A DNA stretch of 64,000 nt, from positions 4,402,001-4,466,000 of the forward strand of contig JAQJZZ010000010.1 of NCBI GenBank assembly GCA_030077755.1. Reading direction: 5' to 3'. Position numbers and translations under genes: made by a program. This stretch comes from Filosporella fistucella. Its lineage: Eukaryota > Ascomycota > Leotiomycetes > Helotiales. Of this stretch, positions 12,643 to 26,300 are shown in pieces (within the stretch, counting starts at the first letter, position 1; the number at the start of each line of letters is the position of its first letter). Below the pieces are notes generated by a model. It did not search any database. It was not told the DNA's origin and saw only the letters and a list, made by a program, of their open reading frames with translations.

Positions 12643-13082
12643 CTATTTTTCTCCAACTGGATAATCAATCAACTCCTGCCATTCCGAGCTCTCTTCCTGT
12701 GCCAGAACCAATAGCAGACCTGCAGCTCCAGCAAGTGGCATGCTTAGCCACCACAACCTTCCTACAATTTCATTCCAATCGATCTGGTGGGTACCAGTCC
12801 AATAAACTGCTATCGCTCCCATTCCAACAGCCAATGCCAACCCTGAGGCCATACCTCCCAGTACATATGTTCCGATGGCTGGAATAACTCAAAGCCAAAA
12901 AGATAAGCTACGGTAACTAAACCGATGAGGATGGAGAGGAGGAGGAGGTGAGACTTCGCATGTTGGGAAGGAGGGTTCGTGGAAGAGAGAGCCGGGAGTA
13001 TTTCGGCTTCTATTTTTGGTGTTAAGTCGGGAGTGTGTGTTCTGATGCTAGGACTAAAGGTAGAGGTTCTGGTTGTGACCAT
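12643..13082 (-). CDS. Small multi-pass membrane protein, 131 aa, unknown function
   Basis: Two exons, 12923-13082 and 12643-12878, joined across a 44-base intron (GTTTAG...TTCCAG). The join fuses two overlapping frames into one protein and continues a hydrophobic segment smoothly: HLLLLSILIA then IGTYVLGGMASGLAL. The N-terminal 45 residues are Ser/Thr/Pro-rich and probably face the cytosol. There follow two adjacent hydrophobic segments (about residues 45-80) and a third (LWWLSMPLAGAAGLLLVLA, about 95-115), then an acidic tail (EESSEWQELIDYPVGEK). No catalytic motif or named family is recognised. Start: first ATG (MVTTRTSTFS). The donor GTTTAG is weak, so the exact junction is inferred. Confidence 0.6.
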
Positions 13083-16000
13083 TATGGGCGATTTAGGACA
13101 GCTTTAAGGTTTTGACCTTCGGACCATGAGTTATATGATATGATGTTGGATGTTATACAGGTGCCGACGCGAGCTAGACTCGCTTGAATTCAGTACCGTG
13201 TTAGACTGTGTATAATGAAGGAAGTGTGAGCGGGGTATTGGAAAGATGTTAATTTCGCATTTAGAAAATAAGTCTCTCGAGCACAAAAGGTAGAGGGTAA
13301 CATAGAGAAGGAAACTCAATGGGCGGTATCTGTTAGATGCTTGCACGCCCTGATGCCCAGGGGAAGGGAGATATCCTCGTGTGAGATATACTACATCACA
13401 ATCTCTAGCTCTCCTCTAACTGGAGAAAGGGAAAGCGTTAAGCTACCACAAATATATAGACTATGATGTCGAACTCTACTGCTGTGGCTCAATCCCTCGT
13501 CGTAGCGCCATAAAAGGGGTGGGACTGCAGACCGGGAGAGCGGTCGCCATCAGCTCCTTCGACTCTAACAATGGCTTTTTTGTCAAGCGTGCCGTTCTTT
13601 TCGGGCGAAGCCGAGCACCAACCATTGTCAGTTGATATTCTCAAATTTCTGCGAATCATCTTGTATCAAAACTGATTGATGGAATCTCAAAGTAGGACTT
13701 GTCCGTCAGGATTGAATCTGCCACGCTGACCACCCGGTATGCTGTGAATACGGCTTATGCACTTTAACTCGTTAGAAGACCATTTTATATCGAATCCGAA
13801 AATATATATTAAACATGGCTTCAGATTAAAAGTTGCTCCAATACCCCCGAAAGGCATCACCAATCTAAGGCCAAACCCGAGTCATCATCGTTTTTACCCA
13901 AAGAAAATACTGTTAAATAGCTGTATCGCTTTCCAGTGGCATGGTCAACGCTTATGATTAGATTTGGTTGCAGTGGGCGATAGTCCGACTCCACACACAG
14001 ATCATCGACTTTTGCATCCTACTAGTCGGTCAATAATGTGGAAGGCATGTGAATCCTGAATGGGAAGCAAAAAAGTAACAGAGCGTTCAGTAAAGCACAA
14101 ATAGGAGAGAGTAGATGTTGGCCTGCAGAGTCACTACTCCCTAAACGAGTCTCCAAACACATATGAGAAACTGCGTAATAGGTGAAAGAAAGGAGAAGGA
14201 GGTGTCCGTGACTAGAAAAGCAATTGCAATTGGACTTTGGCACTTGTATCCTTTTACTTACATGCTGTGGAGTACTAGAATCTTGTTTCTGTCATTATTC
14301 GATCCCCCCTCGCGGAATCAGCTGGGGGCAGCAGAAGAAATGTTACTATCGTTCATGGGAAATTGCCGTTGGAACTTGTCGTTAGTTTTAAGGTCGAGCA
14401 TTTGGAATAGGCCCGAAGTCTCAGCCATCAATGTCGGGCCGCACATGTGTGTCTCTCAAGTGCGAACCGTTTTTCTTGTGACTTCACGTTCTTCCGCCAC
14501 AGATCTCTTCCACAACGAATCTGGAAGTGAAAAAGACGGCTTGCTGCTCGTTGTCTAGAGCAATCAATAGTCAGACACTAGCATAATATGTCATATCGCC
14601 GTTGCATTCCAGAAGGTAAAGAAGCTTCACAAATATGATAGGTATGATAATGCTGTTTCACTTGTGGGGGTAAGGCCAGGTACCTGACTACCTGAGCCAG
14701 ATATCTAGTCACATGATCGATGGTTGCGCTTTCTAAGGTAGGTCTTACCTTATCTGAATATTTTCAATTATTAGTGGTAAAAGTACCTTAAAAGGCGGAA
14801 GTTGCATAATGGAAGCTCAGGAAAGACTGCAATGGAACCCGATTCGAACCTGAAGAAATTCCATTCCAATTACGGTAGCCCATATAGGACGGAATAGCAA
14901 AATCATGGCTTTAGGAGTGTGCCGCCGAATAAGAGTGGCTTAGTCATTCACAGGGAGAACTAGGAGAAGAACAGAAGAGCATTTCCCGAAAGCCACATCG
15001 TCATTTCTTCGCTTATATCCCTGATAGTCTAAATAGACCAACGGCCACACAACGTCGATATATTCCTCTTGCTTTGTCAAACATCAACAACTTGGAGTAG
15101 AGTAGAGATCTAAAGAGAGCTTTTCCAACAATTGCCAAGTGAGTATGAGTTGCTACCATGGTATTAAATTCATGGTTCTGTGTATTAGGAACGTAGACTA
15201 AACTGTCTCCAACTAACAATTAACAACCTTGCTCTTTCTATGTAGCAGTCGTTGTCGCATAGTTGATCAATCAATACACGATAAACGTGTTAGTGACACC
15301 GCAAAATGGCTGCAAGGATGTTGTTTATACGTATTGACGGTCACATGTCCCCATATGGCGTGGGAGCTAACACAAAATAATGATGAATACCTCCTACCTA
15401 TGAAGTCCTCGAGGACAGGCACAGCGGTTGAGAGATAGGAACACATGTTGTTCTAGAGGGGCCAGCGCCAGTAACTGAGCCTGGACACACAGAAATAATG
15501 TTCAGATTGGGTACTTGTATAGTGTACCTACCTCCCTACCCAAATACACATAGATCTATGATGCGAAGGTTCGCTAATAGACCATCCAAATTATCTTGGA
15601 CTGTGCTAGCATCATCGTACACAACACTTCTTGTCAAGCGTATGTGCAAAGCATGCAGTAGAAATATCTCTATACCTCGTCTCGATAATACGTAGGAGAA
15701 GCTGAGGGAGAAGATTAGGTATTCTTGAGATACCATTGACCTACATTTATTCATCATAACTCTTTTGGCCTACTTCTCCAAGCGCCAGGTCGGACTGTGT
15801 TGAGAACGGAGAGTTGGAACCTGAATATCCGGCTCAGGACACCCTTCGTCGCAAGCCTTGTTTACAAGGGCACAATTGCTTTTCTATCTCGAACCCATTT
15901 TGGCTATTCATGGATGGAGGAGGAAGAAGAATTCAGCACGCCTTGTTTCCGTATCAGCTTAGGTTTCAATCTGTCAAGATCAACCAGAGGCATGACAGAA

Positions 16001-17570
16001 TAACCCCATAAATAACAGCTGTTTGGAAAGCTCAGGTGCTTTTCCAGCCATCTGGGAGGCTGGTAAGCGAGAATGATAATGGCTGGTGACGGCGGCCTGA
16101 TGATGATGATGGCGAGGACGATGATGCTGCAACAGCTTCACATTCTCCTCGTCACAATTGCCATCAATCTGCTCCCGCGTAGATGCTTCCGCTGCACGCT
16201 TGCTTTGCCCGCCTACTCCACATCCTCGTCCTGTTCTTCGACCAGTCAACGACCTCAATCAACCCGCTCTGCTACACCAGTGGAGAAAAGCGCCCACACT
16301 TTGCCTGTTGCAGTGTTGAGATTAAAATTTGCATCATTTCTAACTTTGCTCTCTATTGCTCGCGAGCCAACCCGTTACCGACTGTACCGTAACCTAGAAT
16401 AGGAATCGAGGGTTCTCTGCTTCGTAGTAGTAACCTGGTAGCTTCAGCTCCAACATCTGCTCCGCCACACTCCCCCATGCGGAATTACATGAGCCAAGCC
16501 TTCGAATAAATGGGGGAAGAACTTGGGAAGAAGCTGTGGAACGAACGAGCGTCCGTTGACAGCCAGCCCTGCTCGTTTCAGGTGCCCCGAGGCGGTAAGG
16601 ATTCACCGTCATAGTGAACTTTCCTTTCATCTCATGCTCCACCTTGCCCTTGCACTTAGATATCGACGTTACAGCCGTAGAGAACAGACTCCGACTTACT
16701 AAGTAACTGATTGATATCCACCCATCACGCACCAGCACCATCATACAGGATCGACACTACGTGGTCGGCGATGTGCTGGTTTTGGGAACAGATCGACAAA
16801 GTCGTGCATGCGATTCTGATGGTGGGGTAGGATTTTTGTGCTGAAGGGTGCAATTTCAAAATCTAAAATCTTCATCATTATGCAGTTTATATTCGCAGGG
16901 GCAGGCGGTGTGCGAACCGGAGACGCGTCAATAGCGGTGTGGTTATAGGTAAAGGCGAACTGTAGCTGTGAACATGACCCTAGGTATTTGGAGCCTGAAT
17001 TCAGCAAGACACATAGACACTCGAGTAGCTGTGGATATAAGCTTTCACTGCACATAGGTATATATATTATTTTTTAATTTGCATCATTATCTAGTCATAG
17101 CGACTGTGCCTTTCTCAATCCGAGGGGTATTTTGTAACGAGGGTAGAAACGTGAAGCAAAACAGCAAAGCAAATAGTCGTACAAATCCGTGAAGCATCGT
17201 CATATCTGACGCTGCTATACACGCTGTTATCCTCCAACGCCTGTGAAATCAAACTCTCGTAAGAGTGCATCATCCCATTGTGCCAAACCCAAATCTAGTC
17301 CATTTCGGTGGACCGCTCAGCGAAAGTATTAGAATAGAAATATTCATCTAGTCGAACTTGGCGTAAAGCAGCCAGCGGTTCTTTTTTCTCTCCTCTCCCA
17401 CGCAACAAAATTGGATATCAACACGCTGAAGGGATATCGCAAAACATCAGAACACGAACAAAGCACAAAACCTCCTTTTGACCGGCTTCTCGAGAAGCTT
17501 TATGGGGTATGATAACAAGACAATTCGTACAAATCGCGTAGGACGGCCGGATTTATCGTACAGGAAAAAA
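13083..17570. other. Gene-free stretch of about 4.5 kb
   Basis: No ORF in six frames shows family motifs or plausible intron joins. The longest candidates (14163-14558 +, 16394-16744 -, 16741-17055 -) have compositions typical of chance ORFs. There is a B-box-like GATTCGAACC at about 14840, but its flanks do not form a tRNA T-arm. The right end should include the 3' UTR of the FlbC-like gene. Confidence 0.5.
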
Positions 17571-18830
17571 TCAGTCATCGGATTGGTGGTCTTCAGATCC
17601 GGCTTCTGAACGAGCTTCACCCTTGTGAACTTTGCGATGCCTGCGCAAATTTGAGACCACTGAGAAGTGTCGGCCGCAACCTTCGACTTCGCAAGAAAAT
17701 GCTGTGAGAATAAGTTAGATTAGATGTAACACAGATCGGAAAAACAGGTGAGACATACGTTTCTCGCCAGTGTGACTGTACATATGTGTCTGAAGCGACG
17801 AAGGGCGAGTAAATCGCTTGTCGCAAACCTTACACTTGTGCTTCTTTTGTGTGCTCGAGGAAACCTTGGAACTGAATTGCCCCATCATCGATTGTGGTGC
17901 TGGAGGAATGCCTCCGCTAAGAAGACCCGAAGGTCTGGGTAACGTTCGCGACGAAACGGATTCGATATCGGATCCAGCGTTTGAGTAATCGCTCACTGAC
18001 GAGTCGACGGAGCCACCAAAATACGATGGATAAGTGCCCGAGGATGAAATTGAAGAGCTGCTTGAATGTGCCGCGGTTGGAAATCCATATGAATCACCTG
18101 ACCCTCGCCCGACACGTCCTTGTGCTCCGTATATGTTTCGTGGTGTGGTGTTTTGGCTCATCGCAATCATTCCTCTGCTCGCGTCGATGGCATCTCCGAA
18201 GCTTCGAGTTGACTCATGTTGTTGCTGAAGTCCTCTGTCATTGAAGTCAATAAGTGAGCTCTGGCGTTGCAGGCGGTGTGCGTCCTCGGAGATCTCGAGA
18301 AAGGAATTGGAGGGTACTGACGGGTGTGACAATCGTCTTGCATTTTCTTGTTGTTGCAGAGCATATGTTGATCGGACGGGAGCTGGGGCATATCCCATCG
18401 AGTCATAGGGGGTGGAGGAGGGAGCGTAGCTGTGTACTGGTGATGGAGCGCTCGAGTAGGCGCTCTCATTTCCATATCCAGTCGACACTGAACGAGTTGG
18501 ACTCAACAAATCTTGGGGCATGGTGAGTAAATCCTGAGAGCCATATACATCCGCCAAGAGAGGGCTACCTGCTGATGTCGCGCTGATGGGCACGTTTGCA
18601 TATGATCCCATAGACACATTGCTATTCATGCGGGGAGGCTGCTGCTGCTGCTTCCCAATGTCCAGTCCCAAGTTTGGATTGAGATTGTGAGAGGGAGCAT
18701 AGAGACTGTGGCTCTGAGCTGGCGAAGAGGCTGCGCTCCATGGATTTGTGAATTGCGGTGGAGTAGGGTATGACATGTGGTCGAAGTTCATGCCGCCGAA
18801 GCGTTGTTGATTGTCGATGGCCATAGTCAT
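17571..18830 (-). CDS. flbC: C2H2 zinc-finger transcription factor, FlbC-like
   Basis: Two exons, 17759-18830 and 17571-17701, give 400 aa. The N-terminal 320 residues are Ser/Pro/Gln/Tyr-rich with short poly-Gln and poly-Ser runs, as in activation regions. Two C2H2 fingers sit at the C-terminus: CKVC...HMYSH and CEVEGC...HRKVH (C-x4-C type), joined by a TGEKPF linker. The 57-base intron splits the linker codon after TGEK. The finger pair at the extreme C-terminus and the FTRPSSLQTHMYSH sequence match what I recall of Aspergillus FlbC (Neurospora FLB-3), an upstream activator of conidiation; this assignment is from memory. Start: MTMAIDNQQ at 18830; six more codons upstream begin with TTG. 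Its 5' side faces a 12.6-kb gene-free region, consistent with complex developmental control. Confidence 0.75.
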
Positions 18831-19806
18831 CTTACGGTGATCGATCAAAGTCAGATGTGACGAAGTGCTTTATCCTTTCCGGCGCAAAGCAAAAGATGGG
18901 AAGAGAGTAGATGATAGTTCGTGGATCAGATGCAAGATCCCGTACAAAGGTCGTGTTACTGCCGGCCGAGGCGTGTCGCAAGAGAAGATAATGGAGACGA
19001 TCAGTTTCGTCTTTGACGAGTGGGATCAGCGTTCTTATGTGCTTGTCGGTGCAACAGAAGTACGGGGACTAAATCCAGACGTCTGGTTGGTTACTGGAAG
19101 AGAGTTGAGGCAGACTCAGGTAGTTGAGATAGTTCCTCGAGGAGGTACTTATGATTCGCCTGGGAAAAGAGGAGGAAGAGGGTAGCGTAGGAGCTGTTGC
19201 TGTCTGAATGCCTGGACAGTGGGGCCAGGATATCGAACTTGAGATATCTTCAGCAAAGATCGACGCCAGACAAGCTCTCCTGAGGGCCTAACAACAATGT
19301 GGTCCTACTCGTGTGGTTTGAGTGCGGAGATTGCTAGGTTCTTTGATCTTGGACCAAGTGGAATATATCCAAAGGGAGGGATGCTTGATATTAAGCTCGA
19401 TGCTGCAGTTCCGGTTTGAGCGTAGTGAAGCTGTCAAGATCATTCGGCAGTGCAATGATCGGCTGGTCGAAAGACGGTTAGAGGAGAGACGATGATGGAG
19501 CCAGTCTTCTTTCCTTTCAAGGTGAAGTAGGTAGTGTAGTGTAGTGTCGAGTCGCGGGCGAAGGATTAAAGAGAACAACGGAGGTTGATCAGAGGAGAAT
19601 TGTGTTTGAGAAATGCAGGACGGCAGAGAATAGTGTGTCTGTCCTTTTTTGTTATCGTCCTTTCTTTCGGTGTGGAATTGTAGTTGGATTTGTAGTACTT
19701 TGACGAGTAGTTTGGAGGGGAATTGATTTGCGGGTGGGAGGAAATAATGGAGAGAATCAATTTGATGTGAGGATATGGGAAGTTTAAAGGTCGATCATCA
19801 CAAGGC

Positions 19807-19818
19807 GGGGGGGGGGGG
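19807..19818 (+). repeat. Homopolymer run of 12 G
   Basis: Twelve consecutive G residues in the FlbC-like upstream region. Such tracts are prone to length change and sequencing error. Confidence 0.9.
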
Positions 19819-20185
19819 CAAAGAGGCTTTACATAAGAATTCCTCGATGAGGGTAGGGGCCAGGGTAGGGATCGCAGGTATGAGGTGTGTGGATGAAAGT
19901 GGTGGGTGGATGGTGGGTGTAGGTGGAGATGTAGGTAGGTGTAGATGTAGGTAGGTAGGTGTATTGTGCGAATTGTGTATGGAGATATGGATGAATGGAT
20001 ATGGATATGGATTTGGTAGGGAATAATATAGTAAGAGAAGGTATTTGTATGGACGCAGATGTAGATTGTAGATGTAGTAGGTGTAGTAGGTCACTAGCTG
20101 AATAGGTATGTGAGGCGAGGCAAGGCAAGACAAAGGCAAAGGCAAGGAAGGTATGGACTGGTTTGGCATAGTGCTTGTGTACTCC

Positions 20186-20330
20186 TCATCCGCATCCACA
20201 TCCACATCCTCATCCATTCATAGGTACAGTACAGAGTATCCATATCCACATCCATATCCATATCCATATCCTTACTCACCACATTCATACCCGCCCTCAC
20301 CCACATCCATATCCACTTCCACATACCTCC
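20186..20330 (+). repeat. Degenerate hexamer tract, CATCCA/CATATC units
   Basis: Imperfect tandem units of CATCCA, CATATC and CATCCT on the plus strand, interrupted by a short TACAGTACAGAG insert near 20224. Because six divides by three, several frames stay open through it and generate spurious HPHPHP-like and YPYPYP-like ORFs, which are not genes. The flanking DNA to the left (about 19910-20100) holds related GTAGGT/GGATAT units on the same strand. Confidence 0.8.
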
Positions 20331-23300
20331 CCTACCTATGATGGCAGTGGTGGAGGCCACAAACTATGGAGTGTACCAGTACTCAAAGCCAGGAGCAGGG
20401 GTGCGGGGATGGGCTTGGTGGCTTCTGCTTAACTTCTGTTCTGCCTTTGCTTTGCCTGTGCTTCTCCATCAAATCAACAATGTCCCGAGACTAGGATAGG
20501 GACTAGTACTCAAACTAAGAACTAGGGGTAAGATCCTGGAAAAAGTAGGTTAGGGTCGTGGTGCAATGTTACTAGTAGGTATTAGGTTAGGTAGCAGTAG
20601 TAGTGCAGAAAGTTGCAAGCATGAACTAACTGAACAAAAACTGAACGCGTGAGCACACCCGCACTCTACGCTTCTTTTGCCTAGTATTACAGGACCTACC
20701 TCCATACCTCCCTACCTAGTGGACTACGAGTCCAAGGGACTGTCAGGCAGTCAGCACCACCACGGCCAGCAACAAAGCACGGTACGAACTTTGTTTGGCT
20801 TGGCCCGTGTGGGTGCTAGTGTGAGCGAAACAATGACAAAGTGGCAGGGGCCCATCGACGCCAAGGCCAAGATCGAAGTGGCACTGGCGCTGGCAATGGC
20901 ACAACTAGAGCCACATCCATCTAGCTCCGACCGATAACATTGCGGAACGTACCTTCAGAGCCGTGGAAGTTCGAATCTGATTCCGAGCGAAATACTCAAA
21001 GATGAGGTACAAGTACAAGTACAACTACTGTACAAGTGAATGCATATATACATAACCTTGATCATTGATACTACCGAGTAAGTGCATAGTACCTCCGTAC
21101 ATTCGGACCCTACCCTGAGCTAAGTCACCTCAAAAACCCGGTGCTCGATTTCGTCTTTGACTCCCCTCGCACTCCTAATCATGTTACTTACCCACTCTGA
21201 ACCCCCGGACCGACTACCGTTAGCTAGTACGCATGGGTAAAATCCAATAGGTAGTTAAGGAGTAGGCAGTGAAAATGACGAACCAGAGAATCAACAATTA
21301 TGATTCTTCATGGCAGGCAGGCAGGATACAACTGAGACTCACAGATATAACATGCAGTCACTCCGACAAAGCAGAGAAGGAAAAACCGTGTCTTCAATTT
21401 TGATCAGATCCTTGCGGCAAGGCGTGCGGATAATGATATCGAAACTGGCGGCGGAAGTGGCAGCTTGTGCATGAGGGAAGTAGGCTCGGTAGGTAAGAGT
21501 ACCTAGGTACTCTGTAAGGAAGATGCTGGTGGATCTGAGTGCGTGCTTCGAACGGGAATTGAGAATTGCCATCTCTATCTATCTACCTTCCTTCTATTGC
21601 CGTCTGAAAATGGTGATTTAGTGAGCGCCTCCACAACGGGTATTCGACATTCCATTCTTAGTTCGCACACAACAGCTTAGTTAAAGGCACCACAAGTGAA
21701 GCCACCTGCGCAGGGCAAAGCAGGGCAAGGCAGGGAAGGGCATCATCACACGGCATGTTGGACGAATAAGACCACGGTATTGGGAATAACGACGGGTACG
21801 GGCGGTGGGCGGTCAGCATTTGCGGGTCTGATGTGGAGTGGCGTGGTTGCGAGCCACCTCTGGAGGTAGTAGACACACGCAGGATAGATGCTTTTTACCT
21901 TGTTGCACCGTACTGTACAGTACAGTACAGTACCGATCAGATCCAGTATCGACGAGATTGATAAGATACCAGAGAAGGCATTCCGGAATGCGAAGACCAT
22001 GACCATGTACTGGGGAAAATAGATCAGGTGCGAATGCGAGCGGAGCAAAATTCCAACCCATTCGCAGCAGACAGCATCATCGATGATACCTTAATTAGTG
22101 GTGGTCTTGTACTCGTCTTGTTTCTTTCATCTTTTTGTTTATTTCCGTATCATAGCATGGATCTCTATGGTAGGCAGTAGAGACCAGTATTGCAGCAGGC
22201 ATGACCAGACAAACAGCGAAACTCGGGTCTCTATCGGTTATCGGTACATTGGAACAAGTCTACACCTTACCTTAGGTTAAGGTACTGAGGATGAATAGAG
22301 AGGTAGGTATCTATATCTATGTTACCTAGATGTCTCTGAAAGCAAACCAGTGTAGTACAATTTGAAGTTCAAATCCAGGGACTTAGCATTTTCATTATGC
22401 TATTACCTACTATTCCCGGTCTTCATGCCATTTCCATCTCCAATACCTATGTCCCTTTCCGTCATTCTCTCAATCTATCATCCTCCCTCTACTTTCCCTC
22501 CCCTACCTCTCAAAACTGCTATTTACCCAGTTACAATAATCTGCCTCAAACCACAACCACATCTTATCCACATCTCATATCCCAGCCAGGATATTGTAGC
22601 TCTGCTTCCCTTCGGTCCTCCGTATCACGACCCGACTGGCTGGGGCAACATGCCTCTTTCCGTTGCCTTCACTGCTCCTGTATTGGGCCATTGGTATGGA
22701 TATGCAGCTTGATTGCGGTAATAGGAAACAGCCATGGCGTAGGTGTCGAGGGTGTGCACCAGAGAGGAAACCGATTCGACCCAACAAGGAATCCGGCATG
22801 CGAACTTTTGGGCTCTTTTGGCCAGTCGAACCATTTCAAGGCTTTGGCTTCACTCATCCTGTCATCCTGTAGTTCGGGGAATCTGCTGGTTGTAGGGACT
22901 ATACAGTCCATACTATACGCACCTGAGTTGTCCTGCACGTAGCGTATTGCGTTACCTATTAGTGACGGGCACTGCAGTTCAGCAGTACCGAGTATCTCCT
23001 AGGCATGTCGACGTCACACTGATATTGTAGTTGCAACGCAGCAAGACTTAGAGAGCACCGAGAGACGAAATACTTCCGTCTAACCTGACTCAATTCTAGT
23101 GTAAGAAGTTGACAAAGAATTACAATGGAGCAGTCAATGGCCACTCATCAACACTCCACAATACACCGGCTGTATTTCCAGTACAGGCTGTCAGTAGCAG
23201 AGGTTGCACTGTGCAGTCAAGTGACAGTAAGTTTCAGTAGGTAATTGATGGTGGTGCTGCACGTGTACAAGCGGAAGTTGATTCAGCAGACTTAGCATCA

Positions 23301-26300
23301 TCTCCAGGCAAGGCGGATCAGCTTTGGCATGAATTAGAAGCTTACCTAGGATTAGGCTTGTAGAGATACTTAAGTGTCTAGGTACAGATATTTCATCTCT
23401 TCTTCAGTTCACTTCAATTCAGATGGACCCTGATGTCGAAGTGACGCAGCCACAGGGTTGGAAGGAAGGGGAATACAAGACAAGGCGAAGTAGAGCGAAG
23501 GGATCGGGCACTTTCGGCCAACCAACCAACTAACCAACTAACCGTTCATCTTTGAAGTAGAACAAGTTTGAGGAACGACTAGCCTGAGCTGTGGTCTGGT
23601 TACTGGTTACTGGTCACTGGTCACAGAGCTGAGTGAGGCTTGAAGCTGCAGCCCTGCAGCCAATGACGCTACCTGTCGCAAACGGGAAGGGAAACCAGAC
23701 GCCACATCATCGTTTGTCAGTCCCTTCCATTGTTTCTCAATACGGGAGTCCCTGGGCACTACGGAGTACTGTCCTGCTACACACACTGCTTCACAATGAT
23801 AGTGGCCAGCTGGCACCAGCCCAAATTACATCAGTCTGAATTATTCGGGTGTAGAGTGTCTACGTCAGGTCTTCATCTGTTTAGATGCACCACACCTCAC
23901 CTTACCGATTATGGAGGGAGGGAATTCACCGTACCCGACAGTACAGTACAAGATACAAGATACAAGATGTCAACTTCACCAACCGTGAGTGCCTTCCAGA
24001 AGGAATGGAAAGCCTTTCTCTCCCTTCCTCTATCTGTTCGTGGCATTCCTGTCGGTTTGAAGCATTCTCCGAGACAGGTAGGTAGGATGGTATGTTGGTT
24101 GGCATTTCTGGCTGACGTCCAGACTTGCCTTCCTCACCTTGTTCACTTTGGTCTCATTTCACAGCTTGTACTGTAAGACATGCAAGATGATAACATTTAC
24201 ACTTTTCCCGTACGTCTTCCCTACACCCTCACCCTCCCATCCTGACTCCGGGCGCCGCCTGCACCACCTTGCGGTCAAAATGGGTTGCAACCAACCCCGG
24301 CAAAAACCCTCTCAGTTCACAACCCTGCGAAACTGAGGAAATCTGACAGACCCCCAAAAGCCTCTTTTCAGCCACCAGAACATCCACACTTTGTTATCTG
24401 CTTGGTCGTCCAGATTGAGCAAAAGACCTACTGACCTAGGTATGGCCCTACTGATGAGCCTAACTTACATTCGTAAGAATAAGAATAATTTCATCACAAC
24501 CCTCGTCCATGAATCATCAGTTCTGGCTTACTAGGATTCTATTTACAAGAGAAATTTCCCGTCCATTCAACATCAGCCTCCTTCTTCGGCCCTTTGTTAG
24601 CTCGAATGGACATGGGTATGATTGGGTTGAGACTCTAGAAGCAGGTAAAGGTTTAGAAACATTTACCTACTTCTTTTGCAGGTGCGAGTAACAATCTCAT
24701 CGATCCGGCAGATATGATTTGTGGTGTGGGGTAACAGCGGGAGAGGGACTACAAGGAACTGCTTGCATTGGAAGAAATCGATGATTTCTCAATATTCAAT
24801 TACCTCCAAGTCACTTTTCCCTGCAAGGGGAGAGAATGGCGATAAATGTCACCAGTTGACAATGTCGTGACTGTCAAGATCTGTCATATTCGCTATTTGT
24901 TGCTTGCATTTCACCCGCTTGAAACCAACAGCATTTCCAACACGGCAAGAGGCGAGGAGGCGGGAATTGGTGGAGAAGGGTGCGAGTTTCGCATTCTTCG
25001 CCTGGAGAATAATTTAATCATTGTCCTAGTAGTGAGTGCCCAGATCACAGAGCACGCAATTTTGCAAGTTCAAATTCCTCCAGATGTCACTGTCGAGGGT
25101 GATGAAGGGAGGCTCGAGCAAGGCCACAACCCCATGAAGCAGATCTGGTTGGCGATCAGTACAGAATCAGCGCCCCGGATTCGACTTGAGAAATGGGGAG
25201 TCTAAAATGCAATAAACAAAGACCAGATGCGGTTGTATCATCTGCAGGATGTAACGTACAACCCCTCCGTATGGCTGTAGCTCGTTCCTGTTATCAATTC
25301 TCATTATCCGCAGATGCGTGTGTGCACTGGGCAGTACTTTTAGTTCCTTCTCTCTACCTTACCTGCGCATCTCATCTCATCTCATCTGCTCTGCTCTGCC
25401 GTGCTCCTTACTTTTTCTTGTGATACTCGATCGTTCATCCGGTCGGGTCTGTGCGCGCTCTTCCTATGCCATCCTCGCTGGAGATAGTTGGCAATAATTC
25501 AATTTAGACCCCGTTTCGATAAGTGACTACCTACTATTGATTGAAACATGTCACGTTGCTTTCATTCTACCTAGGTATTTTTCCATCCATGCAGTCTCCA
25601 AGAGAAAAACTCAGACCTTTTTTCCTGGTACAGACTGCAGTAGGGTTTGCGGGAGAATCGAGCCGTAAGTAGGATTTTTGACTTTTTTGTCGGTGGCGTT
25701 GCGCTTGTTCAGCTTTAAGTAACATGACCGGGTCCAAGGTTGTGTGATACAATACATCGACGGACCCTTTGGCGAACCATGGTACTGCTGCTCTGCCGCC
25801 AGATAATCTCCAGGTCCGAGGTTACTCAAAGACTCACAGTGGAAACCTTGACCCTCGACCACACACAGTACTATTTTCTCCTCAGCATCCATCAACCATC
25901 GCGCAACCCGCATGTTCAGATCGAACCAAGACTGGCGCCAGATTTCGGGGGACACAAGGCCGCAGATGTCCCGAAGGCAGACTGGGGCACATCGGGGAGA
26001 AGATCATGAAGATGATTGCCACTTGAAGGCAGATCAGAAACTTGACAGCGGGCAAAATCCAGTTGGCATGTCCAATCTTGGCAATAGAGGTGTCCCATCC
26101 CACACAAGGTGAGATTGTTAAAGGCTTCAAAGTCCACACGGATGGAATGCATCAGGAGAGTGTATCATCAAATGTGAGATGGGAAGTTGAACTTGTCCAG
26201 TCATCGACCCTAGCTTCTGTACGCTCCTCCAGTAGGAAGGGAGTATCTGGTTCTTTTTTTTTTCGGGAGAGGTGGTGAAAATAAGGTACGGCTTTGGTAA

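Noticed and set aside
14836..14852. GATTCGAACC resembling a tRNA B box (minus strand)
   Set aside because: The flanking bases do not form the five-pair T stem, and no A box or acceptor stem could be placed.
20153..20432. His-Pro and Tyr-Pro repeat ORFs
   Set aside because: They are translations of the hexamer microsatellite in several frames and on both strands.
20966..20985. GTTCGAATC resembling a tRNA T loop
   Set aside because: The surrounding stem pairs fail and no cloverleaf fits.
24846..25205. 119-aa plus-strand ORF as a gene
   Set aside because: Open for 119 codons, but it has no recognisable motif and sits in the repeat-rich gene-free zone; the opposite strand is equally open in pieces.
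25611..26152. Overlapping minus-strand ORFs, one with a hydrophobic stretch
   Set aside because: Three frames are open over the same DNA and none can be joined into a family-like protein.
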